NCBI GenBank assembly: GCA_021234155.1
Contig: JAJEKV010000060.1
Span: 4,202,451 to 4,266,450, forward strand
Direction: 5' to 3'
DNA length: 64,000 bases
Origin: Isoetes taiwanensis
Taxonomy: Eukaryota > Streptophyta > Lycopodiopsida > Isoetales > Isoetaceae
Part shown: in pieces, positions 48,701 to 59,807 of the stretch
Layout of the letters: every line of letters starts with the position of its first letter
Numbering within the stretch: the stretch's first letter is position 1
Made by a program: the position numbers and the translations under genes
Notes under the pieces: generated by a model
Told to the model about the DNA's origin: nothing
What the model saw: only the letters and a program-made list of their open reading frames with translations
Databases searched by the model: none

Positions 48701-51700
48701 GGTTTCATTAACCCTAATAATGGTTAATATGTGATGTTAAAGGTTCCAATATAGGTTAATGGTTGTAAAAGGGTTGTAAATAGGTTCCAATATAGGTTAA
48801 TGGTTGCAACCTTCTCAAAAATCCAGATCCTTTTTCAAAATGACAAGCTATTTGTGGTGACATGCAAAATGCACCATTAACCTATATCAGGATGTGGATT
48901 TTGAGAAGGTTGCTATGGTTCCATATAGGTTCTTTCTAAAATTTTTATTCTTTCCCATATAGGTTCCTTTATCTTACTAATCTAAATTATTGTCTAGGTG
49001 AATGTCAAGGAAGCTGGTGAACAAAATGTTGATGACCAAGAAAAGGCCCTTGTATTGCATACAAGGGTGGATTGGAAAAATAAAAAAGTGAAAATTATGC
49101 ATCAATGCAACAAAGAGGTGGTAGGAGAAGGTGTCATTGTTTTAGCAGATCCTATCCAAGCAGTCAATGATGAAAGATTGGGAGATGACAGGCTAGGTGT
49201 GGCAATATCAAAACTAGAAGAGCAATGGAAGGAAAAGGGGACAGGTAAAGAGGATTGCATTGCTTGTGTGAGGCAAATAGTGATTCCTTCCATTATGGCA
49301 TGGCCTATAAGTAGCATTATGTTGATGGGGAAGTATCAGTTTCGAGATACAAAACATGGTGCGTAAAATGGTGAAAATTGCCCAAGAGCTATTGAACCAT
49401 TAGCGATAAAAGCACAGTGTAGCAAAAGGCTACCCCAACTAGGAAATACTATCCTAGTAAGAGATGTAAAAGCGGATCATGATTTGCTCTCCTGATGCTA
49501 TGATGAAGGTTAGAGGCATGGAGTGTTGTTGGCACAATTGTGTGCAAATGTTCAAAATAGATGAATTGGTGGAAGCAAGAGGTATATTTAGAACAGGAAG
49601 GGTGATATTAGGAGGACTTTCATGTATTCTATTTTTGATCTTGGAATTTCGGATGAAAGATCAAAAATAAAAAGATATCCATTAAATGGCAAATGGTTAT
49701 GTCAAAAATCATGGATGGCTATACATGGAATCCCATCCTCGTCTTGGCATAGCGGCTACAAAAGCTCTGAAAATGGTAAAAGGATTGCATCACATGGGAA
49801 TATTGGTTTGGTGAGACCACAATCAAAGACTTTAGCTGCAAAGGAAATATTTGAGAAATATGTGGAGTTCAATGCAAAATATGCCACATAAAAAGTAAGA
49901 AGGATCTGAGAAAGGACGCGATCGTGGAAAAAAAGACTGCCCGACTCATTGTACTCAATTGAGCATATTAGAAGAAGTGAATGCCATGCTTGAGAACTTG
50001 GAGTGGCTCCTATATGTCAACCTACCTTTAGTAGGCTATGGACAAAACACTTCAAGCATGTTACCATTTCAAAACCAATAACTTTGCAAAGTGCAACTTA
50101 TAATGTTGAGTTGAAAGAAAGGCTAGACAAGACCAAGGCGCCTAGTGCAAGAGCTAAAGTGAGAGAGGAAATGTCCGGATCATATGGTGACCAACTTTCA
50201 TGTAGATCTACTTATTGGATGTGGAGGACATTATCAGCTTTTGGAACCTAGTGAATATCTTTGTATTATACACGATAAGATGGACCAACGAGAAGACTTG
50301 CCTTCCTCAATTAAACATATTCCAAAGTCATGTGGAAGAGCATATCCTCTGAGATCTCTTTGTGGGGGCCATTACGCATGCACAACCTTTAATATACTAC
50401 AGGCATTTCAGTTTACAATTATGGAGTGATGGCCCGGACTTCCATGTTGGAAGTGTGATGAGGTGCTTGAGAAACTATGAGCGTGGCTACAATGGTGATC
50501 TTGAAAACATCTGAGCAGTCAACCACTCTTTAATGCATTGTTGGATGAGGAGCCCAATAATATTGAAAAGGTTACTAAAAGCAAGGTTGAAGGCCGGGAT
50601 GTTATGAGCAGTTGCCAAAGGATCAACTTCACAACCAAAGCCAAGGGATCTACCAAGAAAGTTTTGTTGCGGCTTGATAATTGTCACGGTCGAACAAAAG
50701 CGGATGGATGTTCTCATTTACGTCTTACTTGGCTGGCTGTGGGTATCTTTGAAAGAGTGAATTTGGGATTTCTTGATTCTGGACACACCCATGAGGATGT
50801 TGATGCGGTGTTAGGAAGTATAGTGTTGCTCTGAAGTCGCCAGACCCCTACAAATATGCCTAGGTTAATGGAGGTATATGCTGGATGCACAAGTCCAGCT
50901 CCAATAGGATTGCTCATAGATGAGGTGCCTGATTGGAAGAGTTTTGTGGAAGGACATTTAGCTGATTTAGAAGGACACTCAAAGCCTCTACAATTCACTT
51001 TCTGGGTGAAGGATGGGATTCCAATAATGCAATGGAAAATGAGAGGCGGTCGAGAGGGGCGTATGGAAACCAGGAGGAGGGTATAGAATTGTGGCTCGGG
51101 GATGAAAATAACATGCCTAAAATACCTAAAAGGGTGTCCCAAAAGTCTTTGAGACCTTACTCTGAAGTAGACAATTTGAAAATAACAAGAGATGGCATCA
51201 TGGATTACATTAAACATTGGAAACAATCTGCTGATGATACCAATAATGCACTAGTCAAGTATTGGGAGAAAGTGCATCGTTTGATTGGGGAAATTGACAC
51301 TTCAAAGAATGTGAGCTGAAAGAATGGTTACCCAAAAGTAGGTGGAGGAACTTCGGCAGGGAGCTAAGGAAACGGAGAGAATGATGTTACTAGCATTCGC
51401 AAGTCCACCGGTCCTATGAAAGTAGCTGAGGAACACTACGTTGGCCCTAAGAAAGGAAGGCCAAAATATTACAAGATGCCTAACTATGATCCAAGTGTAG
51501 ATGTGACATCCGGCCAATTTTTTCTTTGCTTGCCTCACGATAGAGTGACCTATCCGGTATGGATGGGTTACACTCTCTCGATATCTGTAAAAGAAAAGGG
51601 GACCAAAACTTCAACAAGGTCGTGTTGCATGGTGGGTACCATTGCATCAATGTGACAATGTCGTTGATCAAGAAAGATACTTGGATTCTTTGGGTGAAAA

Positions 51701-51822
51701 GATGGAAACATCCTCAAGAGAAAAGTCGGTGGCTTGATGTTCAAACGATATTGTTTTCATGGAATGCACGTACCAAACCAACGGCCCGAAATCGAGTTAT
51801 AATACCTAAACAAAAGCGTTGA
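45791..51822 (+). CDS. DUF7869-family, transposase-like protein, multi-exon
   Basis: Exon one probably starts at 45791 (MSPRTTKKLFIEQL), contains KRIKVEAIDAELKCHGVPLG and VWERFVAWPKTFKK, and ends at a GTAAGT donor (46133). After a long gap the reading resumes at 48998, after a TAG acceptor. Pieces include CCWHNCVQMFKIDELVEARG, GKWLCQKSWMAIHGIPSSSW, LLRLDNCHGRTKADGCSHL and LGFLDSGHTHEDVDAVLGSI. The LDNC and GHTHEDxD blocks and the preceding Cys-rich and helical parts are hallmarks of DUF7869 proteins. I infer a DDE-like catalytic role for the Asp residues. The C-terminal part runs to 51822 (YVGPKKGRPKYYKMPNYDPS). Frames shift repeatedly; ends are approximate. Confidence 0.7.
47569..47854. repeat. 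Direct duplication of about 145 bp
   Basis: Two adjacent copies, from about 47569 and 47717, of GAGAATGAAACTAATATCCT...GGATAAAATGTGAT. They are nearly identical. Confidence 0.8.
48100..48260. repeat. Degenerate minisatellite, GAAACCTTGAAAAGCC type
   Basis: Repeated GAAACCTTGAAAAGCCTTGC units and related AAGCTTCGAAA variants. They produce spurious Phe/Ser-rich minus-strand ORFs. Confidence 0.65.
48600..48960. repeat. Clustered AATATAGGTTAATGGTT repeats
   Basis: The phrase CCAATATAGGTTAATGGTTG and its complement recur at least six times in both orientations across 360 bp. This forms potential hairpins just upstream of the 48998 acceptor. Confidence 0.7.
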
Positions 51823-52057
51823 GAAGGTTAAGGAGACTTTAGCCATGCCCATGCTTGGGAAGGGGAAGAGGAAATCATAGAGTAGATCAAAGATTGTACT
51901 TCTCACAACGTTGAGAACTTTTATAAAACATTGTACTTACTTTTGAAATATGAAAACATTTTGATACTCTTTTGAATATGCATTGTTTGTTAAGTGAAAT
52001 AAAGTTTTCTACTTTATTATTTAAAAAGTAACATGTTATATTATTTCCCAAAATTAA

Positions 52058-52083
52058 GGCATAATCCCAAAATAAATGAATAG
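52058..52083 (-). repeat. Right terminal inverted repeat of element E
   Basis: 26 bp, perfect complement of the left end. Unit sequence resumes within the next few bases (TTACGTAAACGTGATGG, equal to TTACAGAAACGTGATGG of unit A at 5179). Confidence 0.85.
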
Positions 52084-54895
52084 TGGTTTTACGTAAACGT
52101 GATGGTTGCACAACGCCTTTGCATTAGTTGTGGGCACACGAAATGGAATTTATCTGAACATATATAATTATTATTGGGTCGATTCTTTGGCATATTCTTC
52201 GACGTCGAGGCACTTATCTTGGCCGTCCATTGAATTACAAATAATTTTTTACCGTAGACATTTTAGAGAAGGCCACCGCCATAGCCATCGGTTACGTGGT
52301 CGGGCCGGGGTTCAAGCTTCAGGATAAGCGGGGCTTTACAAATGTGGTCGTATCCACGTTTGGTGCTTGATTTTTTTTGCAAAAGCTTACTTATTTGTTT
52401 GACTCAGATTGTAGTGTTAAAGCCGCACGTTAAGTTAAGCCTAATTGCATAAATATCAAATTATTCTCTTCTTATTAGGTTTAAAACTTCAATTTGGGTT
52501 TACAACTTTCATTATGTATGAAACATCCTCTTCTCATTAGGTTTATATCTTCAAATTCGGTTTACAACCTTGATTATGTATCTTTCAACTTTTTGCTATT
52601 CTAGATTTTATGCCTCAAAAGCTCTAAAAGAATAAGTAGCGAGCGAGTTTCTTGGAAGTGCGGAAAAACATAAATGCGATATATAAACTTAATAAATGCT
52701 ATTGAAGATTTCTTAACCAAATGATACCACGGATTGGGAATTTGCAAAAATATCTTTAACTCTAGACATAGTACATTTTCTTGACTAAGCTTTAACCAAC
52801 AGGATCAAGTGTCAATTGTAGACCGTAGAAAATAGAATAGAATAAACTAGAAAATGTAAATATCAGAAGTAGCCGTACGTATCAGCTTATTCTTTAAGGC
52901 TTAATGCTCACAATCTGCTTGAGCAAGCATCAAACGTGTTCCTTGTTGAGAGAAAACCTTGGTGAAACAACCTGTACCTGTGCTTCCTGCTCAAGCATGT
53001 TCCTATAGCAAAATATTTAGAGACCTTTCCTATGCAAGAAGGGAAGAAAAGGGATTAAAAGTCTAAATCATGATCAAGCAACAACAATTATGCACTATAA
53101 CTGGAGCATTTACAAGTAAACGATTTGAAGTGTCCCATATCTATGATGTGGCAGTCCCTGAATTCGGATAAAATTTTGACGGTCTAACAAATGTGATATG
53201 TGGCAGTTCTAGGATAAAGTAGGCATCAAGAGGCTATGCTAGGGTTTACGGAGCATTAAAAATATCAAAGGGTTATCATCATGCTAGTTAATTTCATCTC
53301 TGATACACCATAAGCCATGGTCGCACTCACGAGTTTTCAAAAGTTCTATTTGGAAATATGCACTTTGTTGCAACATTTGTACTTACTTACAACCACATCA
53401 AAATCAGCAAATAATTAAAAAAAAACCTCTAGAATCGCCATGTTGTTGGCATCATTCTCTTCTTTGCATCATTTCCGCCAGTATTGGTGTTCTTTTTCGA
53501 TCACTTGGCATTGTCGGTGTTCTTTCTCTTGTGACACTTTTTCTTGCGATTTTGCTAAAAAGGATATGCTGATTTTGCGGGGAAAGATGGGAAAATTGAT
53601 GGTGTATATTGCGATTGATGGTTGTAGTGTAGTGGAGATGGGGAGCAAGCCAAAGGTAGATACATGAAAAATCGGGGGCAAAGCCGGCGCCCTGTAGAGC
53701 TATGATAGGGCCAAATCCACTAAGCCCAACACGCCTCCCCGATCCACCACGCCCGTGAAGTGTCGTCTGCAAGCTCATGGCCAACGCCACCACCCTTCAG
53801 CGCTTTCAACCTGGGTGCCAAAGCCATGCCTCTCAAATGCAACATCTCCTTGCCTGCTGCTCCTCCTTCCAAACGCAAATATTTTTCTCCCTTCTAGCTC
53901 TCGACTAGGCATCTTATTCTTTGCTTCAGATTGCCTCCCTGCTTTGCATTTCACAGCAACATTTTTTTCAAGAGTGCAAGGACAAATGGAGAAGCCGGAA
54001 TAGTGTAGCCGGAACAGAGTAAGCGGGCAAAAATATCAAGGCTTTAGACGCATCGTGGCTGCTAAAATATTCTTATATAACAGGGGTTGTTAAGGAAACT
54101 TGTAAATGAATCGTTAAAAGAGAAGGCCGCCGCGATAAATTTCTTGTAGATATAATAAAGAGTTATAAATGTAATTTGTGCATAGATGTAACGGAGTTTC
54201 AAGTGTGGAAGGTGGATGGAATGGGTAGGAAATAATGGGATGCATGGAGCGAAAGACATATAGGGATGGCTTGCACGCGTGGATGCCTGAGATGGCTTAA
54301 GTTGGGATGTCCTTTGATTCCTTGTGTTTGAATTTTCAAATCCCTAACTTCTCATTGATAAAACAAAATCTTGAAGATAAATGCATTCTTCATGATCAAT
54401 TGTATGAAGGAAATTTTATATTTGGGCTTCATAATTGTAATATTCGTCCAACACAATGATGGCTTGGAAGCCAAAGCCAATATTTCTAAGAGCAAACAAT
54501 AGATTGCACTTTTTACAGGCTGCTACAAACATGTCTGGTATTGCCTACTATGCTTGATCTCTTAACATTAATAAAAGGTGCACTTGAAATCAATTTTCCA
54601 TGGTCTTTGCCTTCAATCGAAAATTGTCGAAAATTGCCATTGCAAACATGCTTTTTTATATACTTGCGCCATGATGAAACCCTCATTCTAAGATTGACAT
54701 TCAAGCAAAGAGTGCAATAATTACAACTTATACATCATTCTATAATGGTCCTACATATATGGTTGCTTATTGAAATCCCTTTCCAGCTTAGAAATGCATT
54801 GATAGCTGGCTAAGAAATCCCATTGTGCTAAACCTCCAATAACTAATGGAAGCTCTGACGAACGTTTTTTAATTCTTTAGATTTTCACTCTCAAT
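52084..54895. repeat. Array unit C', left-truncated
   Basis: Equivalent to unit A positions 5175-7067 plus 10050-10920. The part that should precede it (BiP gene, promoter, fibrillin fragment) is missing and replaced by element E. Apart from the lipid-transfer-like copy, no gene is recognised here. Confidence 0.85.
53587..53896 (+). CDS. Lipid-transfer-protein-like gene, unit C' (frame broken)
   Basis: Fourth copy. One extra G keeps the hydrophobic start and the GSKPKVD junction in a single frame, which supports the reading that the shift after MGASQ in A and C is an error. The cysteine region is damaged and ends in a premature TGA after VDT. The PLKCNISLP tail is preserved. Confidence 0.5.
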
Positions 54896-55200
54896 ATGTA
54901 GCATAATGACAGGGGGTTTTCTTTGTGTTTTTGTACGCTTTTCACAAAGGTTTTCCTAAGATTTCATGGCGTATTTGAATAGATGTACTAATGCGTACAT
55001 CTAGAGTGCACCATTTCTTAGTCGTTGATTTAGCCTTTTTTTTTCAATGGTCCAACATCCAAGGGCTCACAACAAAAGCCCTCTTTTTATTTTAGTTGCC
55101 ATTTTCAGAGTTTTGCATGCAAGCATCGTGCCATCATGTTTTAGGGTTATTTTAGGGTTAGGAAGAAAGAAGGCAAGAATCGAAAGCAATACAACGCCGG

Positions 55201-55345
55201 GCTGCGGGTTTTACACCTGTGGAGCTCCTTGGCATTGCGTGGCCTTTTGAAGGAGGCAGAGGAATTACTTCGAATGTGATAGCTAAGGAGTCGAGAATTT
55301 ACTTCGAATGTTAAACCGATGTCGCTATGTGGACATCTTTGCTTG
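55201..55345 (+). pseudogene. PPR protein fragment captured in T2
   Basis: Same fragment as at 35888 but with scrambled CAG/CTG sites, so the frame is interrupted several times (CTTCTGAATGTG of T1 reads CTTCGAATGTG). Confidence 0.6.
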
Positions 55346-56941
55346 TAAATAAGTCAGGGGAGATACAACAACATCCTCGATTCACCGCGGGGGTTTAAGG
55401 TGGAAGTAAAGCCTGGGTAGGTTCTTTTTATTTCCGTCAAAACATTCTCTTACATCCGTGTGAGGATCAAAAGTTCTTGTTGCAATTCTTGTAGACCATC
55501 TGGAACTAACAGTCCGGTTTGTAGTGGAGGCAGAGCTCCACAAGGAATTAGGGTGTATGATGATGATGTCTGGTCTGAAAAGAGAAACAGGGATATCTGC
55601 CACTCACGTGGAATGCCAGGCAGGGGGACCATCCCCTTCATGCACAATTTTTTTCCTGCATGCAACTTCGTAGTATCTATTTTCCATTCCAAATCTGCAG
55701 TATCCATCCCGGTTTCTTGCCCTAGCTATGGCTGCTCTCTCTGCCCTTTCCAACGAGCCATTCCGCTTTCTTTCTCTTGCACTATAAGGCCATGAATTGA
55801 CCAGGCTTTGCAGATGGGGCTGAATTGCCGTTTTTGAAGCTCCTGATTCAGATGGAGGTGGTTTTTTCCTTTCTAGCAATGCTGGTAGTGGCAGAAGTGT
55901 TGAAGGGATTGAGATTAAGGTGTCTAAAGGACTTAATGGAGCAGTTGTGGAAGTTTGTAATGCCATGTGACAGGAAAGACCAGTTTATTCCTAACAGCAT
56001 TTCATGTTCAAAAATGCATTTCATCGGTTTCTATGAGTACTTTGTGCAAGGAGCCAATTACCCACTAATCCAAGGCCGCCTTTGTTATGGACAATCTCCT
56101 ATATGCATGCAGGACTTAATCATGAGAAGGGTCCTTGACAACGCTATCCACGGATCTTATAATTCAATTCCATCGCAATTGCTAGACAAAGACGTAATGT
56201 TGCAGCTCCAAGGCATGCTAATACCATTGGAATGGAATCTGATTGTTGGATCCTAAGGAGGTAACATTAGAAATCTGTTTATGTCCTTGAGAGAGATTTG
56301 AACCTTACATTCATAAAAATTTGAACAAGTAAGATTTCTTCCTACTTGGTTTCTGATTGGAACAACAATATGGCAATGTTATAGCCACTGAATTATGAAT
56401 TGTACTATTTTAGAAGCATCATTCTAATTTAGGAGGACTGGGCACCATCTTGTGTGCCTTCAATGATTGGGCATTTGGTTTATCCAAAATTATTTTGAGC
56501 TGTTTGGTTTCTATTATTAGGTTGAAATTTGGCGCAATCTTCACAAATGTGAAGTCTAATAATGCTTCTTTATTCCTGCAAAATAAGAATCTAATCCTTC
56601 CTCTCAACATGTAGCATTATAACTACCATTATGCCCTTCCACCATTATGCTTTAAGATGACCATTGCTTAAGTTAATATGCAATTAGAATTATAAGCTTA
56701 TGTTACTCTTATTATTCTTCTAACCTTGTGTTGTTCTTTTAATGTTCCAAAACTGCTCCAATACCTTTGCGATTTTCAATAACTCAATAAATTTCTAAAT
56801 AAAATGTTTCTATAGCATATATTATTATATTTCATTATTATGCTATAATATTATAGTTATATTATGTTACACTACATGTTTTACATGTCTTATATATTCT
56901 TACGTCAAGAGTTTTTTTTAGGGGCCCTAAAAAAATTTTAG

Positions 56942-57357
56942 TACCAACACATAACTACCATTGAAACCATTGAACCCAACACATTTAAATTAAAATCCCC
57001 TTAAACCCCTTTGGTTTGGGTGCATATTCACCCCGGTGGGTGGGGCAAAATGAGAGCCCTCGTATTTGTATTTTGCGTCTGAAATCAACACCATGTAGTA
57101 TTCCGCTTGAAATCTTATAGTATTTTGTGAATCTTGTTATCTGAAGATAGCAAATCTTGTACTTGCATACCCCACAAACGAGGAACTTTACGTACGGTGT
57201 AGATTAAGGAATAAGGGGTGAATATGCCTATCCAACAGCTCTCGTTGCCCGGAGTCACCCCCCGTGTGAATATGCACCCAAACCAAAGGGGGTTTAAGGG
57301 GGATTTTAATTTAAATGTGTTGGGTTCAATGGTTTCAATGGTAGTTATGTGTTGGTA
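56942..57357. repeat. Long inverted-repeat module M3
   Basis: Equivalent of M2, with arms containing the C-run/G-run blocks. The preceding hairpin is partly lost (GGGGCCCTAAAAAAA). The TGGTAGTTATGTGT tandem follows. Confidence 0.8.
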
Positions 57358-58242
57358 GTTATGTGTTGGTAGTTATGTGTGAATATGTAGCATAATAACA
57401 GGGGGTTTTCTTTGTGTTTTTGTACGCTTTTCACAAAGGTTTTCCTAAGATTTCATGGCGTATTCGAATGGATGTACTAATGCGTACATCTAGAGTGCAC
57501 CATTTCTTAGTCGTTGATTTAGCTTTTTTTTTCCAATGGTCCAACATCCAAGGGCTCACAACAAAAGCCCTCTTTTTATTTTAGGGGCTGAACATGCAAG
57601 CCTCGTGGATAGCATTTTAGGGCATTCTTTGCCCTAAAGCTTGGCCATGAACCACTGTTTGGGTTGGCCGACATCACGGCACATCGGGCAGATCCATGCT
57701 TTAGTCTCCAGGCATCGGGCTGTGCATCTAGGTTCAAAAAATTCGTGGAAGTCAGGATGAACTTGGATCAGCCATGCATTGTTCAGTGATGCATTCTGGC
57801 TATGGCGCCTTCTGGGGCTTTGCAAAATCGGCCAGTAAATTCGGAAGTTCACCTTTGAATTGATTTGCATGTAGCAAGTAGGGGAGCTGTAAGAGCTGCC
57901 TGTTATTTTTTTTTTTTTTTCTGTTTTCCCAATTTCTGTCAAGAACCAATTCTATTGAAGCTGGGATTAATAGAAACCCGAGGAAGAATTATCGAAGAAT
58001 TTACAGTTTTTATTCTTCTTGAAACAGGGATATGCGCCTTATGTATCCGACTCTTTTTATTTTTGACACGTAAAGGTTTAAGCTTGTATTTCTTGTCGAC
58101 AAACGATCCATGGATCGCCGATGATCACCGCCTAAGACCATCCGAGCTTTGGCAACTTATGGTCCGCGAAGGTCTCGTGTTCTAAAGCTGTTAAGTTTAA
58201 CACCAATTTTCTGCAATCCTAGTTAACATGTTTAACTTTCAG

Positions 58243-58468
58243 TCCAGGGATTCACCTTTTGCAAATCGACGAGGGAAACTTAAAGACAGTCCTTTGAAAT
58301 GGTGGTCCAGACCGAACAAAGGGACCACATCTCCAAAAGCTTCGAATACCAACTGGAAAAGCATGACAAAAGAGATCCTTGCCATAAAGCAAAAATACTG
58401 ATCTCATGAAGGATCACGACTGAAAAGCCAATGGAAAATCCGCTGCCTCTCTTCGATATACCATTCCG
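58243..58468 (+). pseudogene. Captured exon in T2 with intact splice sites
   Basis: Second copy of the exon at 38938-39164, after TTTCAG and before GTAAGA. CTGATCTCATGAAGG replaces CAGTCTCGCAGAAGG of T1, a shift at two CAG sites. Its small ATGGCAGCAGAAG exon is at 58687. Confidence 0.45.
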
Positions 58469-58879
58469 GTAAGAGCAAAGAATCAAGCAAGCAGGCTACG
58501 AAATGAAAAAAGTTTTGCCCTCTTTCGGCATTTTAGCAGAACCGTTCAGCTGGAAGAGGCAAATCCAGTGCTTCGACTGTGTTTAGAGCAGAGCCAGATC
58601 CATATTTGCACAGAGCTATAAAACCGATTAGGGCATACTCGATTTGCAAATAATCGATTAGGGTATCCAGAAGAGGAGTTGTCTGTATGGCAGCAGAAGG
58701 TAAAATTGTGATATTTCTGTTCGTACTCTAACATGATTTAGGCTATTAACCTTGCTCTGATGTCAAATTTGACGAGGTTTTTAATTTAGAAAATTTGGCA
58801 TAAGACTTGCACTAGTTTGTCAATTGTCAGGAAAAATGTTTGACTTTCTATAAATGCTTACTCAAAACATTGCTTGCAG

Positions 58880-58977
58880 TGGAAAAGAGGAAGTACCCTC
58901 TTGGTGATTATTGAAACATTGGAATCATGGCACATATTGATGCTGGAAAAATCATTTTCACTGCAGGCCTTGAACTG
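58880..58977 (+). pseudogene. Elongation factor G exon fragment in T2
   Basis: After a TTGCAG acceptor the sequence reads EKRKYPLGDY, a TGA stop, then NIGIMAHIDAGK. This is the start of the GTPase domain of organelle-type EF-G (YRNIGIMAHIDAGK, P-loop). The TGA replaces an Arg codon and could be CGA changed by methyl-cytosine deamination. After the P-loop the sequence diverges, so it cannot be functional. T1 lost this part. Confidence 0.8.
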
Positions 58978-59416
58978 TAACCAGTGGAGAAACTTGTGTT
59001 GATCAGTTACAACCGGCAGTAACCTGTAGCCTGAGCTGAGATAATAGTAGGCAACTCGGGTACAATACTCATTTAGGTGCTTTGTTTGTTTTTGCTTGTT
59101 CATAGATGGATCAAGGAGATTACGGAACTTAGCTCTGTATCATAGTTTTATATATAGATTACACCATAATCGTATTGCTATAAAAAGTGGCAGATTGAAT
59201 GGCAGATTGACTTTATTTTTTTGATCTACTTGCTTATTATACATTGTGTCTTAGGCTTCATATTATTATTTGTTTTTTTTTTATAATGCTACATATTGGA
59301 TATTATACATGTTTTACATTCGACATATTATTAATTACAAAATATAACATCAACTCATCCAAGTGTGAAGTCACGTTGTTTGTTTTTAGCCCCGAAGGGG
59401 CAAAATTTTTTTTTAA

Positions 59417-59807
59417 CCTATAACAAAAACCATTACATCACACCTTTATATTAAATCCCCCTTCAAACCCCCTTTGGTTTGGGTGCATATTCACACGGGG
59501 GTGACTCCAGGCAGCGAGAGCCCCTATAGTATGTTTTGTACGTACAAAATCAATACCATATAGTATAATGCCTAAAATCTTATAGTATTTTGCAACTCTT
59601 ATTATACAGTATAGCAAATTCCATACATCCATACCCCACAAACGAGGAACTTTGTGTACGGTGTAGATTGGGGAATTAGGGGTGAATATGCCTATCCAAC
59701 AGCTCTCGTTGCCCGGAGTCACCCCCCGTGTGAATATGCACCCAAACCAAAGGGGGTTTGAAGGGGGATTTAATATAAAGGTGTGATGTAATGGTTTTTG
59801 TTATAGG
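59417..59807. repeat. Long inverted-repeat module M4, right end of T2
   Basis: Arms begin CCTATAACAAAAACCATTAC and end in the complement at 59807, exactly at the TCAAT duplication. More diverged from M1-M3 outside the TTTGGGTGCATATTCACACG core. The hairpin AGCCCCGAAGGGGC precedes it. Confidence 0.85.

Larger units (their letters stand above)
46133..48997. other. Long gap between exons of the DUF7869 gene
   Basis: Probably an intron with insertions. From 46260 to 47160 a minus-strand reading has coding-like stretches (ILEEQYPRAYMNTSAFALFI; ARDDLWGLIALCWRDYG) that I could not assign. The remainder is AT-rich and repetitive (separate entries). Confidence 0.4.
39540..52083. mobile_element. Element E: 12.5 kb block with 26 bp terminal inverted repeats and two divergent genes
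   Basis: Unlike anything else in the window and present once. It is bounded exactly by a perfect 26 bp inverted repeat at 39540-39565 and 52058-52083 (inner part TTATTTTGGGATTATGCC). It contains a minus-strand ParB-like/FCP1-like gene and a plus-strand DUF7869-type gene diverging from 45.4-45.8 kb. Left flank is the truncated T1; right flank is unit sequence at the equivalent of unit A position 5175, so no target duplication can be read. Terminal repeats plus a transposase-like gene point to a large DNA transposon. Superfamily not assigned. Confidence 0.65.
54896..59807 (+). mobile_element. Gene-capturing composite element T2, complete
   Basis: 4.9 kb insertion flanked by TCAAT on both sides (54891-54895 and 59808-59812), a 5 bp target duplication of a site occurring once in units A and B. 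Two head-to-tail modules begin at 54896 and 57385, each with the 210 bp start segment, cargo, a GGCC-type hairpin and an inverted-repeat module (M3, M4). An inverted copy of the start motif (TTATAATGCTACATAT) lies at 59290-59305. Cargo: PPR fragment, unidentified exons, EF-G exon. The 5 bp duplication and unlike ends fit no standard plant class I can name. Confidence 0.8.

Noticed and set aside
39540-52083. Bacterial contamination, suggested by the ParB-like domain
   Set aside because: Splice sites, AT-rich introns, a DUF7869 gene and direct joins to plant array sequence argue for nuclear DNA.
54896-57600. The 210 bp direct repeats of T as LTRs of a retrotransposon
   Set aside because: No TG...CA ends, no primer-binding site or polypurine tract, and the second copy is followed by another cargo and end module rather than ending the element.
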